From positions 27,511-91,510 of the IMG/VR virus record IMGVR_UViG_3300045588_000033: a DNA stretch of 64,000 nucleotides. One strand, 5' to 3'. Origin of the DNA: a virus. This document shows, piece after piece, positions 39,302-47,832 of this stretch. Numbering within the stretch: position 1 is the stretch's first letter; the number at the start of each line of letters is the position of its first letter. Both the position numbers and the translations under genes were made by a program. Below the pieces are notes generated by a model, which was given only the letters and a program-made list of their open reading frames with translations, was not told the origin of the DNA and ran no database searches.

Positions 39302-39642
39302 TCGTGCTCTACTAATTTATACTTAGAAAAATCCATACCCTCTTGAAGTAAATTATCTATCACGGATAACCCTATTCTATCAGATTTAGCTATTAATTCA
39401 GCTATTCTAGAAATAGATTTAGTCATTGTCATAGTTTGTATTTCATCTGCGGCCCAAATTCTATCTCTATTCTTGGCATTGCTAAGATTTAATACATTTA
39501 CTGCTTCTCTGACTTTTTGAGTAATTTTCTTGTCTTGCTCATAAATAGTACCTTTTAGCTCCAATTGGCAATCTAGTACTACTTGAAATGCTGAAAGTAT
39601 TATTACATAAGTTTTGACTTCGTCAGCCATTCCTTCCATCAT
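39292..39642 (-). CDS. hypothetical protein, last gene of the early block
   Basis: 116 residues from the first ATG; Met2 or Met5 are equally possible starts. Mostly helical and Lys/Glu-rich, with an N-terminal hydrophobic patch (VIILSAFQVVLD) that is too short for a secure membrane helix. Its stop codon lies in the terminator hairpin. No family is recognised. Confidence 0.5.
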   Translation of the reverse strand: MMEGMADEVKTYVIILSAFQVVLDCQLELKGTIYEQDKKITQKVREAVNVLNLSNAKNRDRIWAADEIQTMTMTKSISRIAELIAKSDRIGLSVIDNLLQEGMDFSKYKLVEHEEQ

Positions 39643-39656
39643 GTTTTTAATTTAAT

Positions 39657-39992
39657 CTAGTTTATTATTAACTCTTCAATATCGATACTTTCTAATATTG
39701 TTTCTTTATCTTCTTCCGTTTCTTCTAACTTATCGTATGATGTTAGTTCTCGAAAACGAGTAGTAGCAAACATAGGCTCGGACCAGTCATCAATAAGATG
39801 TATGTAAATAGCTCCGTTAACTACTTCTTGTAATAAAATTCCTGTAACAATATCTTTATTATTAAAAATTCCTCTAATTGTATAAACATTATTAACTTTT
39901 ACCCAATTCTTGTAAGCTTTAGCAACAAAACCTTCTTGCCCGCTTTTAATAGAATCATCTATACATATTACTTTTGTACCTACTTTAAACAT
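39657..39992 (-). CDS. hypothetical protein, SH3-like N-terminus
   Basis: 111 residues. The first 45 residues (FKVGTKVICIDDS, GQEGFVAKAYKNWVKV) have the beta-barrel pattern of small SH3/KOW-like domains common in phage proteins; the end is very acidic. It overlaps the preceding gene by 8 bases, so it is translationally coupled. Function unknown. Confidence 0.5.
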   Translation of the reverse strand: MFKVGTKVICIDDSIKSGQEGFVAKAYKNWVKVNNVYTIRGIFNNKDIVTGILLQEVVNGAIYIHLIDDWSEPMFATTRFRELTSYDKLEETEEDKETILESIDIEELIIN

Positions 39993-40371
39993 TTTTGATT
40001 AGTTTTTTATTCTTTTTTTCTTTTCTCCCGTATTCTAAATAAAATTGTTGTTCTTCTGCCCCTAAATCTTCCCATTTATAATTAGGAATTCCTGCTATTA
40101 ATTCTTCTTCTGAGTAATATTCTACGTCTTTATTGCCTAATCGATGTATCTTATAAGATACACTCTTAAAAGTACCCCTAGTGCTATAATACAATCGTTG
40201 AATGTCTAATATTACTCTGCGGGAAGTTTTATATTGCAAGGATAATTGCATAATAGTAGTGCCATTGATGAGATCATTAACTATTTTAAACAATTGGTCT
40301 ATTGTAAATTCTAATTTAACTTTGCCCGCATAGTGCCTAGCATAGCTACCATTGAATTTGATTTTCTCCAT
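39985..40371 (-). CDS. putative HTH DNA-binding protein
   Basis: 128 residues. Residues about 28-60 (IVNDLINGTTIMQLSLQYKTSRRVILDIQRL) have the length and pattern of a helix-turn-helix, with the second helix at SRRVILDIQRL. The C-terminus is Lys-rich. It overlaps the uracil-glycosylase-like gene by 26 bases. A regulatory role is inferred, with no target site identified. Confidence 0.5.
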   Translation of the reverse strand: MEKIKFNGSYARHYAGKVKLEFTIDQLFKIVNDLINGTTIMQLSLQYKTSRRVILDIQRLYYSTRGTFKSVSYKIHRLGNKDVEYYSEEELIAGIPNYKWEDLGAEEQQFYLEYGRKEKKNKKLIKNV

Positions 40372-41029
40372 ATAAGCTTATCATTAATTTATCTGCTTGT
40401 TTAAAATTAGGGCATTTCCAATCTCTCCTTTCTATAGAAGCAACGTGTGGGCATTCCCAACTAAAGACATGTTGATTGTTTAATTTATCTGCATGCTCTT
40501 GTGCCTCTTCTCCCCATAAAAAGAAAATAGTTCCTGGTTTATATTCCACTATAGATGCTATTACAGCATCGTGAAACTTTTTCCAAGGCGCTAAATGGGA
40601 CCCTGATTCACCACTCCGCACTGTCAAGGCCTTGCTTAAAAATAGCACACCTTGCTTATTCCATGAGGACAAAGAAAGATCAAAATCTAGATTTAACCCA
40701 TTGTAATATTCTCGTTCTACACATCTTGCTATATTATACAGAGAACCATTGTGGATACTATCTATATAACTATCCGAATGTAACTCAGGGAAAATACCTA
40801 CATTAAAACCAGGCTCCTTTCCTATGATTACTACTTTTACATCATCCCAAGGACACTCCTTAAAAGTATTAAAAATAGTAGTAAGGTTGGAAGGGTATAT
40901 TGTTTTTAGGGCATATTCAATGTTGATATAATTTATTAACTTTTCCATATAAGGAGTATTTAGTACACTTTTAAGATTCAGTGCCCATTTTTCTCCCAAT
41001 TGTTCTATCCAATATTGTTTGCCTAACAT
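40346..41029 (-). CDS. uracil-DNA glycosylase family 1-like, active-site motifs degenerate
   Basis: 227 residues. The family 1 fold is clear from GVLFLSKALTVRSGESGSH, FFLWGEEAQEHADKL and the surrounding order of segments. The catalytic motif GQDPY is replaced by GKEPGF (Glu72 where the catalytic Asp stands). The HPSPLS loop is replaced by CPHVAS, so the usual His is not in place. Uracil-DNA glycosylases are common in crAss-like phages and normally remove uracil from DNA. This one may be weak, altered in specificity, or a structural replication factor. It lies next to nuclease and replication genes. Confidence 0.72.
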   Translation of the reverse strand: MLGKQYWIEQLGEKWALNLKSVLNTPYMEKLINYINIEYALKTIYPSNLTTIFNTFKECPWDDVKVVIIGKEPGFNVGIFPELHSDSYIDSIHNGSLYNIARCVEREYYNGLNLDFDLSLSSWNKQGVLFLSKALTVRSGESGSHLAPWKKFHDAVIASIVEYKPGTIFFLWGEEAQEHADKLNNQHVFSWECPHVASIERRDWKCPNFKQADKLMISLYGENQIQW

Positions 41030-41065
41030 GTTAATTGTTTTAGTGATTAATCAAGAGGGGAACTC

Positions 41066-41683
41066 TTAATTGAATTCCCCACTTGGCTCTAGTTTGCTAT
41101 CGGTATAAGCAAATTCTTTAAGCATATTATTGTCTAACTTTTCCACATCTCTATCTATAATAGGCCAAACTTCTTGGTCATATAAATACGCAGGAGCTGT
41201 AGGAGAAGATAATCTATCTTCCCAACTATCTTTTAGAGACTCAGATTTATTTAATATCAATGGCAGCGTAAATGCTTTACCAGAAAAGAAGTGATTACTA
41301 AGAATTAATTTCTTAGCAACAGCACTTATCTCTGAATATTTGCCATTTAATATTAAAGTATAATCGGGTAACATTTCTTCGGACACTGCATACACCATAA
41401 TAAGATAATTATTCTTCTCATAGGAATCCCTATAATTAGGAAATGCTCTCATTGTGGTGTAAAATGTTTCAAAATCTACATCTCGGTAATTCTTAATCAA
41501 TAAAAATATACAATTTTCTCTATACAAAGCAACGTTCTCATCAAATAAATAAGAGTTTATAAATCTTAGAGTAAACATTTGTTTACCTAAAATAGTTTTA
41601 ACATTGCAAGTAAATAGTGCTTTAGGAATTTCTAATAATGGAAACAAAAAGGTAGAAGTTTTAGTATATTTAACTAAACTCAT
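41066..41683 (-). CDS. hypothetical protein coupled to the nuclease gene
   Basis: 205 residues, mixed alpha/beta, aromatic-rich (FFSGKAFTLPLILN, DQEVWPIIDRD), with no signal peptide and no recognised motif. Its ATG overlaps the stop of the PD-(D/E)XK gene by 4 bases. Position suggests a role in replication or recombination, but this is a guess from context. Confidence 0.5.
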   Translation of the reverse strand: MSLVKYTKTSTFLFPLLEIPKALFTCNVKTILGKQMFTLRFINSYLFDENVALYRENCIFLLIKNYRDVDFETFYTTMRAFPNYRDSYEKNNYLIMVYAVSEEMLPDYTLILNGKYSEISAVAKKLILSNHFFSGKAFTLPLILNKSESLKDSWEDRLSSPTAPAYLYDQEVWPIIDRDVEKLDNNMLKEFAYTDSKLEPSGEFN

Positions 41684-42693
41684 ACTTCAATATTTAGTTT
41701 GCCTCCATTTTTATAATACTCCATGGGAAATTTCCAAGCATTATTATCTAATGCATATTGCAGTCTGTCTAAAGCATCAATAAAACCTTCTAGTTTTCTG
41801 CCGTTGCTTAAAGTCCCACCGTGAAATCCTATCTCCATTACGTCTGCATCTACTTCAAAAATCATAGGATCATTGTGCAAATTAGTTTCAACTACAATAT
41901 ACAGAAAATCTGCAACTGTGTAACCGTTATCCCATAATTCTTTTACTTTAGGATGTTGTAGTAAGCCCCAAGAGTACACAGTAGCTTGGAAATCATAGCG
42001 GTAAGTAAAGAATTCATATTGAAACCCAGTAATAGGTTTACCCGTAGTTTTAAAGTCAATCGGAGTTATAATTTTATCAGTGTGATTTACACAAACTCTG
42101 TCTAACTCTCCTTTTAAATCAAATCCTTTAAAGTTAAATTCTATAATAAACTTATCCCAGAATTCTACGTTTTTATCATGTTTTCTATCTACATACGGCT
42201 TAGTAAATTCATCAGACTTAAGAGCCATTACACAACTTAAAGCTTTAGCATACTCAGTTTCTGTAATAGTAGTCTTGCCTTGAGTAGTCTTTAATAGCTC
42301 AAAATAATCTTTACCGTCTACTAGAATTTTATCTATTCTAGTATCATCTTTCCAATTATTATAATAGCCTACATTGTTGCAATGTTTAAGAATTACATTT
42401 CTATCTACACTTACAGTTCCTCCTAATGCTGCCATCTCTGCAAAAACTCCATCTACGATAGCCTTTACTGCCTCACTACACTTAGACTCATCAGGTATTT
42501 TAACAAACTTCTCCTCAAACTCGTCCTTAGATCCTACCAACATTATATCTACAACACTGCCAAACACAAAATGAGGAGCGATAGACTGCTCCCCATTTTC
42601 TTGTTTTTCTTTTGCTTTTAGATATTCTTTAGGGCTTGTAAGTATCTTTTTAAGGATACTTTGATTCAACTTTTTAATATCTCTATACTCCAT
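41680..42693 (-). CDS. PD-(D/E)XK nuclease (RecE/Cas4-like exonuclease)
   Basis: 337 residues. The N-terminus has the LNQSILKKILTSPKEYL start and HFVFGSVVDIML pattern (conserved helix before the core). The catalytic core is DLKGELDRV, followed after a loop by PIDFKTTGKP (Asp and D-x-K). Further on, QATVYSWGL is the Q-x-x-x-Y motif of RecB/Cas4/RecE-type nucleases. It probably resects DNA ends in phage recombination with the neighbouring RusA-like resolvase, Sak4-like ATPase and SSB. Confidence 0.75.
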   Translation of the reverse strand: MEYRDIKKLNQSILKKILTSPKEYLKAKEKQENGEQSIAPHFVFGSVVDIMLVGSKDEFEEKFVKIPDESKCSEAVKAIVDGVFAEMAALGGTVSVDRNVILKHCNNVGYYNNWKDDTRIDKILVDGKDYFELLKTTQGKTTITETEYAKALSCVMALKSDEFTKPYVDRKHDKNVEFWDKFIIEFNFKGFDLKGELDRVCVNHTDKIITPIDFKTTGKPITGFQYEFFTYRYDFQATVYSWGLLQHPKVKELWDNGYTVADFLYIVVETNLHNDPMIFEVDADVMEIGFHGGTLSNGRKLEGFIDALDRLQYALDNNAWKFPMEYYKNGGKLNIEV

Positions 42694-42695
42694 AT

Positions 42696-43226
42696 TTATT
42701 TTTTTATTAATCCTCGTACTAAATCTTCAAGAGTTAATTCTAGTGTTTTAATTTCATACACTAACTTTCTATCTTTAAAATTTAATACAGGGATGAATTC
42801 GTAACTAGTTTTTCTTAGATGTTTAATATTATCTTCGGGAATAATTCCTTTCTTGATTAATACATCATCTAAGCACTTAAGCCAAATTAATGCTAAGTTT
42901 CCTATATCCCAATTTGGTTCATAGTCCGCTGCAGCAGGTTTCCAGCTTACTTTTCTTTTTCCCGTGACCTTGTCAATAATCATTTTCATTCCTCCAAAAT
43001 TTATTGGAGCATACACCGTAAGACGAGTTTCTACTGGGCCTTGTATTGTTAAATTTTCTGGAATATGTTTTTCTATATAACCGTGCATAGCCGCAACTAA
43101 GGCGGCTCTTGTTGAAAAATGCACGGATGCATGGATTTTATTATAACCAATTTTAACCCATACTTTCTTATTTTGTGGTATATGCGTAATAAATTCTGGG
43201 AACTCTAATTTAAGTTCACTAACCAT
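42696..43226 (-). CDS. RusA-like Holliday junction resolvase
   Basis: 176 residues. The C-terminal half carries the RusA pattern: PNWDIGNLALIWLKCLDDVL followed by GIIPEDNIKHL, corresponding to the P-D-x-D-N...D...D-D acidic cluster that binds Mg, with a Lys between. The N-terminal half (NKIHASVHFSTRAALVAAM) and VETRLTVYAPIN give the beta-sheet. It would cut branched recombination intermediates before packaging. It lies 2 bases upstream of the exonuclease gene in the same operon. Confidence 0.68.
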   Translation of the reverse strand: MVSELKLEFPEFITHIPQNKKVWVKIGYNKIHASVHFSTRAALVAAMHGYIEKHIPENLTIQGPVETRLTVYAPINFGGMKMIIDKVTGKRKVSWKPAAADYEPNWDIGNLALIWLKCLDDVLIKKGIIPEDNIKHLRKTSYEFIPVLNFKDRKLVYEIKTLELTLEDLVRGLIKK

Positions 43227-43236
43227 ATTTGTGTTT

Positions 43237-44409
43237 TTATAACCATTGAAGGTCCGATTCGCTAATAGCAGGAATATCCCCTATTACTGTTTCTTCCGCT
43301 ATTACTATTGGAATAAAATCAGGCATTGTAGTGTAATTGTAATTGCTATTGACAATCTGTAAAACTTGATCAATTGCAGTAACACTTTTAACTCTGAAGT
43401 ATCTAGAACTTCCGTGATTTACTATTTGTTTAGAATACTTAGTCATTAGAATATTTAACATATCTTCAGTTAATACTCCTTTAAGAATTAAACTATCTAC
43501 AATAGTATCTAGTTTACTTTCTAATGAGTAATTATCTTTGCCTAAATAAGACAATAATGCTTTGAAATTAACGTGATTTTTAGTATGACTTTCTGCAATT
43601 GCATTATAATGTTCTTTAAACAGCAAGTGAATATAAAGTAAACTTTCCTTATACTTACTATTTGCCATAATTTCCATTGCAATTACTGTGTTATCTAAAT
43701 CGCTACTTTTAAACATTTGTGCTAACTGCTCATAAACTACTTCATCTATTACAACAGCATCGTCACCATTTAAATTAGAAACTAAACTGCCGTCACTGTA
43801 AATAGATTTTGATAATACAAATTCTAAAACTTTAGCTTCTGCAGTTGAAATAATTTCTACACAAGAAGAACTTCTTGCTGCATGCGCCAAACTTGCTTGA
43901 TTAACAATATCAGATTTATAGATTTTTAAATCTTCATTAGTAATTAAACTCAATGACTGCCAATCTAAATATACTATATCTTCAGTATAAAATTCTAAAG
44001 CTGTTTCCACTGCTGCTACTTGTTTTATATCTAAAGAAGATTTAAGAATTTCAAAACAACTTTTAAAATTTACTAAAGGTATAGTATAAAACCATTTAGA
44101 TTCTAACATTTTGCCTAAAGAATGCTTATTAGCAAATATTGCTGTAGCATCTTCTATATTCTTAACTACTTTGATATTATAATCTAAAATAAGATTTTTT
44201 AACTTAACTCTAGGAATATTTACATTAGGCATAAAATATAATTTATCGCCTATTTTAGGAGTATAATCTGCACCAGAATGATAATCAAAGTTTTCTTGCT
44301 CTTCGTTATCTACAACAATAATTGTCTCTACATCCAAATACAATCTTTTAATGCTGTTATCAGGATTTACTTCCGAACCTTCTGTACTAAATACTAAAAT
44401 ATTTTTCAT
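43237..44409 (-). CDS. hypothetical protein linked to the MoxR-VWA pair
   Basis: 390 residues. The N-terminal 100 residues are beta-rich with YTPKIGDKLYFMP; the middle and C-terminus are helical. No enzyme motif is seen. It follows the MoxR-type ATPase after 5 bases and is therefore likely co-translated with it. It could be a substrate or adaptor of the ATPase, an inference from context alone. Confidence 0.5.
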   Translation of the reverse strand: MKNILVFSTEGSEVNPDNSIKRLYLDVETIIVVDNEEQENFDYHSGADYTPKIGDKLYFMPNVNIPRVKLKNLILDYNIKVVKNIEDATAIFANKHSLGKMLESKWFYTIPLVNFKSCFEILKSSLDIKQVAAVETALEFYTEDIVYLDWQSLSLITNEDLKIYKSDIVNQASLAHAARSSSCVEIISTAEAKVLEFVLSKSIYSDGSLVSNLNGDDAVVIDEVVYEQLAQMFKSSDLDNTVIAMEIMANSKYKESLLYIHLLFKEHYNAIAESHTKNHVNFKALLSYLGKDNYSLESKLDTIVDSLILKGVLTEDMLNILMTKYSKQIVNHGSSRYFRVKSVTAIDQVLQIVNSNYNYTTMPDFIPIVIAEETVIGDIPAISESDLQWL

Positions 44410-44414
44410 AATCT

Positions 44415-45365
44415 TTATTTTATGGCCATATTAGCGACCTTTGCGTTTAACATTATTTTACTAAATTTAGGCTTATTACCATTTAACAGCTCCTTAATGA
44501 TATAATACTTCAAATCGTCTGTGAAAGACTCACAATCGGTAGTTATAGCCACTAATCTTTGGATTATAGGGTCAGCAATACTGCTGGTTGCAGCTTTAGT
44601 TATAGAATAATTAATAATTCTAGTAGCTACTACACTTGAGATATCTGCTCTAAACTCATCACCTTCACCAATCATATCTTTTAAAGAGCCAAATACATAG
44701 CCTGCATCTTTTGTTAAGATATCTTCAGGGCTTATAATTTTATCTAACTTATTATTGATAAACATAGTAAACATAGAACTAAAGTCTGTTCCAACGGAAC
44801 CTTCACCAATCATTTGAATCATTGGTAACTCATCATCAAACTTTTGAATAGAACTAATAGAGTTAAAGAATGTAGTTACAGATCTTGGATTAACTCTTTG
44901 AGTTACTAATTCAGGATTCATCAACATAAAGTTGATACATCTACCATCTATTCCTACATTTTCTGCCCATTTAGCCCATACGTTAACATCATACTTTAGC
45001 TCAACAGAAATAAATCTAGTTTGCTGCGCAACATCTAATGAAGTTACATTGTAATCACCATTGTCAGGATTAGAAGAAAGGATAACGTGCCAGTTCTTAG
45101 GCAATTTCCAAGAAATATACTCTTGACGGTCACATATTTCCATTACAGCTTGCTGAAATCTATGGTCAGCTCTTGAGAAATCATCTAATAATAAGAATCC
45201 ACCTTCACCTTTACCTTGAATCCATTCTGGTGCAGCATGTGTCATTCTTTTATCTACAACTCTATAGCCTTTCTCACCTGCAGTAGCAATCTCTTGCTCA
45301 GTAATCCATAAAGTTTTACCTTCTGCATTCTTAACTTTATATTCTTTAACAGGGAAACCAATTAA
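44415..45365 (-). CDS. MoxR-type AAA+ ATPase, exon 2
   Basis: 316 codons of coding sequence plus stop, joined to exon 1 at 46422-46640 to give a 389-residue protein. It contains Walker B (GGFLLLDDFSRAD), sensor 1 (VILSSNPDNGDYNV) and the arginine-finger-like DVAQQTRFI. Together with the Walker A of exon 1 this is a complete MoxR/RavA-class AAA+ module. Such ATPases remodel targets with a VWA protein, here the upstream metallopeptidase/VWA gene. An ATG at 45368-45366 precedes the exon, but its G is the last intron base; the exon itself starts with TTA (Leu) continuing exon 1 (ELGD-LIGFPV). Confidence 0.8.
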   Translation of the reverse strand, partial: LIGFPVKEYKVKNAEGKTLWITEQEIATAGEKGYRVVDKRMTHAAPEWIQGKGEGGFLLLDDFSRADHRFQQAVMEICDRQEYISWKLPKNWHVILSSNPDNGDYNVTSLDVAQQTRFISVELKYDVNVWAKWAENVGIDGRCINFMLMNPELVTQRVNPRSVTTFFNSISSIQKFDDELPMIQMIGEGSVGTDFSSMFTMFINNKLDKIISPEDILTKDAGYVFGSLKDMIGEGDEFRADISSVVATRIINYSITKAATSSIADPIIQRLVAITTDCESFTDDLKYYIIKELLNGNKPKFSKIMLNAKVANMAIK

Positions 45366-45631
45366 CATTATTTGTTATCTCTAAGGCTCTTTATCCTTAG
45401 ATTCTGCATCTTTATATATACATGCAGTTCAGACTATATCATCACATTTCTATTATAGCTATTCTTGGTAGAATATCAAAATGTGTTCTGCGCTCGTGGA
45501 TAATTTACCTCCATCACCACATGGTAAGGTTACTATATCTAGTCGTTGCTCCTTACTTATATTTCTATAAGTCTTGGGTCAGTATTGTCCATTTCAGGAT
45601 GTTCACTGAGTTCACAGAATTTAAAGGGGAC

Positions 45632-46381
45632 CTAATTGGTTTTTAATTTTATTTCAATATTAAAATTTGTTTTTCCAGATACTATCATCTTAGAGAAAAA
45701 TTCCCATGCATTTTTTACATTATTAAAAGCAAATTCGCCTTCAGAATAAAAATTAAAATGTTTACCCAAATAATTTGGATTTACATCGAATTTTTTTATA
45801 GAAGTTTTGCTATTAGAATATCTTAATCTTATTCCGTCTTTACTTATACCCTTAATATAACCTCCAGTTAATCTTTGTACGTCTTTTTTAGTAATATTTA
45901 ATTTTTCAGAAGCTTCTTCTTTGTCTTTAAAAGACTTTAAATAATTTCCAAAATAATCATATACTTCGACTGTACAAAAATCAAATTTAGTTTTATACTT
46001 TCCAGCCGCTCTACCATCAATAATTGATTTTGATAATTTTTGCTTACTATATATTGATAAAGTTTTAAGAACAGGATCTAATTGTAAATTAAAATTAGGT
46101 TTTAATGCATCTATGTAATATTTTTCTCTTAAAATTCTAGATTCTGGTGAACAAAATTCTAATATTTCGTATTTAAAACTGTTTATACCGTATTTATTAA
46201 AAGCTTTTTGCATAAAATCATTTGAATGTTTGTTATTCAAAAGTTTTTGCCTATGTTCTAATAATCTATCGTATAAAGTTTTAGAACTACCTACGTATGT
46301 TCTAGAATTACATGTTATCATGTATATCCCAGATTTTTGTCTTAGTTCTTTTGCACTCAATTGAAGAATTGATGTTTTCAT
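45632..46381 (-). CDS. GIY-YIG homing endonuclease (intron-encoded)
   Basis: 249 residues from the ATG at 46381; a TTG two codons upstream also opens the frame but is less likely. The GIY-YIG core is GIYMITCNSRTYVGSS followed by LYDRLLEHR, with Glu in the LREKYYIDALKP segment. The C-terminal half has NUMOD-like DNA-binding repeats (VEVYDYFGNYLKSF, FDVNPNYLGKHF). It would cut intronless alleles of the ATPase gene and promote intron spread. The stop codon TAG directly precedes the P1 guide sequence. Confidence 0.85.
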   Translation of the reverse strand: MKTSILQLSAKELRQKSGIYMITCNSRTYVGSSKTLYDRLLEHRQKLLNNKHSNDFMQKAFNKYGINSFKYEILEFCSPESRILREKYYIDALKPNFNLQLDPVLKTLSIYSKQKLSKSIIDGRAAGKYKTKFDFCTVEVYDYFGNYLKSFKDKEEASEKLNITKKDVQRLTGGYIKGISKDGIRLRYSNSKTSIKKFDVNPNYLGKHFNFYSEGEFAFNNVKNAWEFFSKMIVSGKTNFNIEIKLKTN

Positions 46382-46384
46382 ATA

Positions 46385-46416
46385 CAAATATAATTAAATA
46401 TTTGCTAAAAACTAAA
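46385..46416 (-). promoter_or_regulatory. promoter-like element for the GIY-YIG ORF
   Basis: On the minus strand TTTA, 20 bases, then TATATTTG, 3 bases before the endonuclease ATG. The -7 box is a perfect TAnnTTTG. The same TTTA-N20-TATATTTG arrangement precedes the HNH ORF of the other intron. It would allow expression of the endonuclease without transcription of the host gene. Confidence 0.5.
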
Positions 46417-46421
46417 TATTA

Positions 46422-46640
46422 ATCCCCTAATTCTTCTAATTGTGATAGATTTAATTTAACTACCTCTAGACCTAATTCAGAACCCGACTGCAATATTGCA
46501 GAAGTTTTTCCTAGACCAGCATCACCTACTACATTAATAGTAACAGGTACTTTACCTTGAGTTTGGATAAACTGATTATTATTCACAATATGCTTGATAA
46601 ATGATTTTAACTCATCTACATTTAATTTTACTTGACTCAT
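46422..46640 (-). CDS. MoxR-type AAA+ ATPase, exon 1
   Basis: 73 codons ending in GGG-GAT at the 5' splice site; without splicing the frame would stop at the next codon (TAA). It contains the Walker A motif VVGDAGLGKTSA. The following exon 2 starts at 45365. The intron sits about 27 residues after the Walker A lysine, in a conserved part of the ATPase, as expected for a homing site. The ATG follows the VWA gene stop after 10 bases. Confidence 0.8.
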
Positions 46641-46650
46641 ATTTAATTTT

Positions 46651-47832
46651 TTAAAGTTCTAATTTTATTACTTTCCCAGGAAGGGCTTCATTCATACTTG
46701 ATTGTTCAGACAATACCCATAATACTTTCTTTGAAGGCTTTTTATTAGTATAACATTCACCATCAGTGAAATATATTAAACTAGTAAATTGTGTATTTTT
46801 TTCAAAATAATCTAATACGGGGTCAAATTCTGTCCCACCTCTACCAGATATTTTTAATTCAAACTTGCCTTTGTAATCTTCAATACTGTGAATTTCAGTA
46901 TCACATTGAACAATAGTAATCTCTACACCTGCTTTGTAAATATGATATATTTCATTCATAAATTCTCCAAGCTCTTGAGTACTAACAGATCCAGAGGTAT
47001 CAATAGCTAATAGCATCTTTTGTCTCATTTTAATTTTAAGACCAGGATTACCTTCGTATCTTTTATTCTCTTTTCTGCGTATCTTCTTAGTAAATACCTT
47101 TGTGCTAATTCCAGTAAATCTTCTAATATATCCCTTCCAATCAAATTTTGGAGGTAATATTACATCTAATTGAATTAGATCGTTCATCTCACCAGGAACA
47201 ATACCTTGCTTCTTTAAAGTCTGTTCTTTAGCGGTGCCTAAGAGCCTTTGCGTTTGCTTGTCTATTAGCTTTTGCTCTGCCTCAGATAAATCTTCGAACT
47301 CGTCCCATGTGCTATGGTCAGGCAGACCTTCACCGTCACCGTCCATTTGGTCACATAATTTATCAAATGCATCACTGCCACTAGTACCAGTTTGATCTTT
47401 TTTATCCTTAGCTTGCTTAAGCTTGTCATAGTAATATCTACAACCTGCTTTTCTATCTAAATTTAATTCTGGATATTTGTCAATATCAATGCCTCCTGTA
47501 GGTAACCATTCAGGAATAATATATTGATTAATCTCCATATCCATAGCTACATTAGCTAATTGTCTATCACTAAATTTAAATACAGCACTCAAATGGCCAA
47601 AAGCAATATGCAAAAGCTCATGTTTTAGAAGACCTAATCTATGGTCTTCCGATAACTCTTCCCAAAAAGTAGGATTAATGACTAGCTGATAATTTATTCC
47701 TTGTTTACCAACGCCAGCCGTGGGTACTCTTGTGTACCATAATTTATTTAATAAAATGAGAAAGAACCCGTAATAGGGCTCTTTCATCATTAAATCTTTA
47801 CTAGTTTTACTTAATGTGTCCGCTCTATTCAT
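46651..47832 (-). CDS. metallopeptidase-like / VWA protein (DUF2201 type)
   Basis: 393 residues. The N-terminal domain has a zincin-type motif LLKHELLHIAFGH (H-E-x-x-H) in the DUF2201_N pattern. After an acidic linker (about 150-190), the C-terminal domain has LLAIDTSGSVS, a D-x-S-x-S MIDAS of a von Willebrand A-like fold, and later GRGGTEFDPVLDY and FTDGE. VWA proteins of this kind are the usual partners of MoxR AAA+ ATPases, and the ATPase gene follows directly. Their joint role in a phage is not known; modification of host or phage complexes is plausible. It overlaps the primase gene by 8 bases. Confidence 0.75.
   Translation of the reverse strand: MNRADTLSKTSKDLMMKEPYYGFFLILLNKLWYTRVPTAGVGKQGINYQLVINPTFWEELSEDHRLGLLKHELLHIAFGHLSAVFKFSDRQLANVAMDMEINQYIIPEWLPTGGIDIDKYPELNLDRKAGCRYYYDKLKQAKDKKDQTGTSGSDAFDKLCDQMDGDGEGLPDHSTWDEFEDLSEAEQKLIDKQTQRLLGTAKEQTLKKQGIVPGEMNDLIQLDVILPPKFDWKGYIRRFTGISTKVFTKKIRRKENKRYEGNPGLKIKMRQKMLLAIDTSGSVSTQELGEFMNEIYHIYKAGVEITIVQCDTEIHSIEDYKGKFELKISGRGGTEFDPVLDYFEKNTQFTSLIYFTDGECYTNKKPSKKVLWVLSEQSSMNEALPGKVIKLEL

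Larger units (their letters stand above)
45366..46421 (-). mobile_element. group I intron with GIY-YIG endonuclease in the MoxR ATPase gene
   Basis: 1056 bases. Exon 1 ends AGGGGAT; the intron contains GTCCCCT (45625-45631), forming P1 with the standard U-G pair at the 5' splice site. The 3' end is G. Removing it fuses both exons in frame and rebuilds one AAA+ domain. Core elements read on the minus strand include CAACGACTAGATATAG (P7 strand) and GATATAGTCTGAAC (opposite P7 strand), then a CTAAGG/CCTTAG P9-type hairpin. The endonuclease ORF is inside the P1 loop, ending directly before the internal guide. Confidence 0.88.

Noticed and set aside
41030-41065. Possible terminator hairpin (GGGGAA/TTCCCC) between the glycosylase-like gene and its neighbour
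   Set aside because: The stem is only about 6 bp, with a loop that runs into coding sequence and no T-run in the direction of transcription.
46382-46387. TTG start for the GIY-YIG endonuclease
   Set aside because: The ATG two codons later is the standard start and the upstream TTG overlaps the -7 promoter box.
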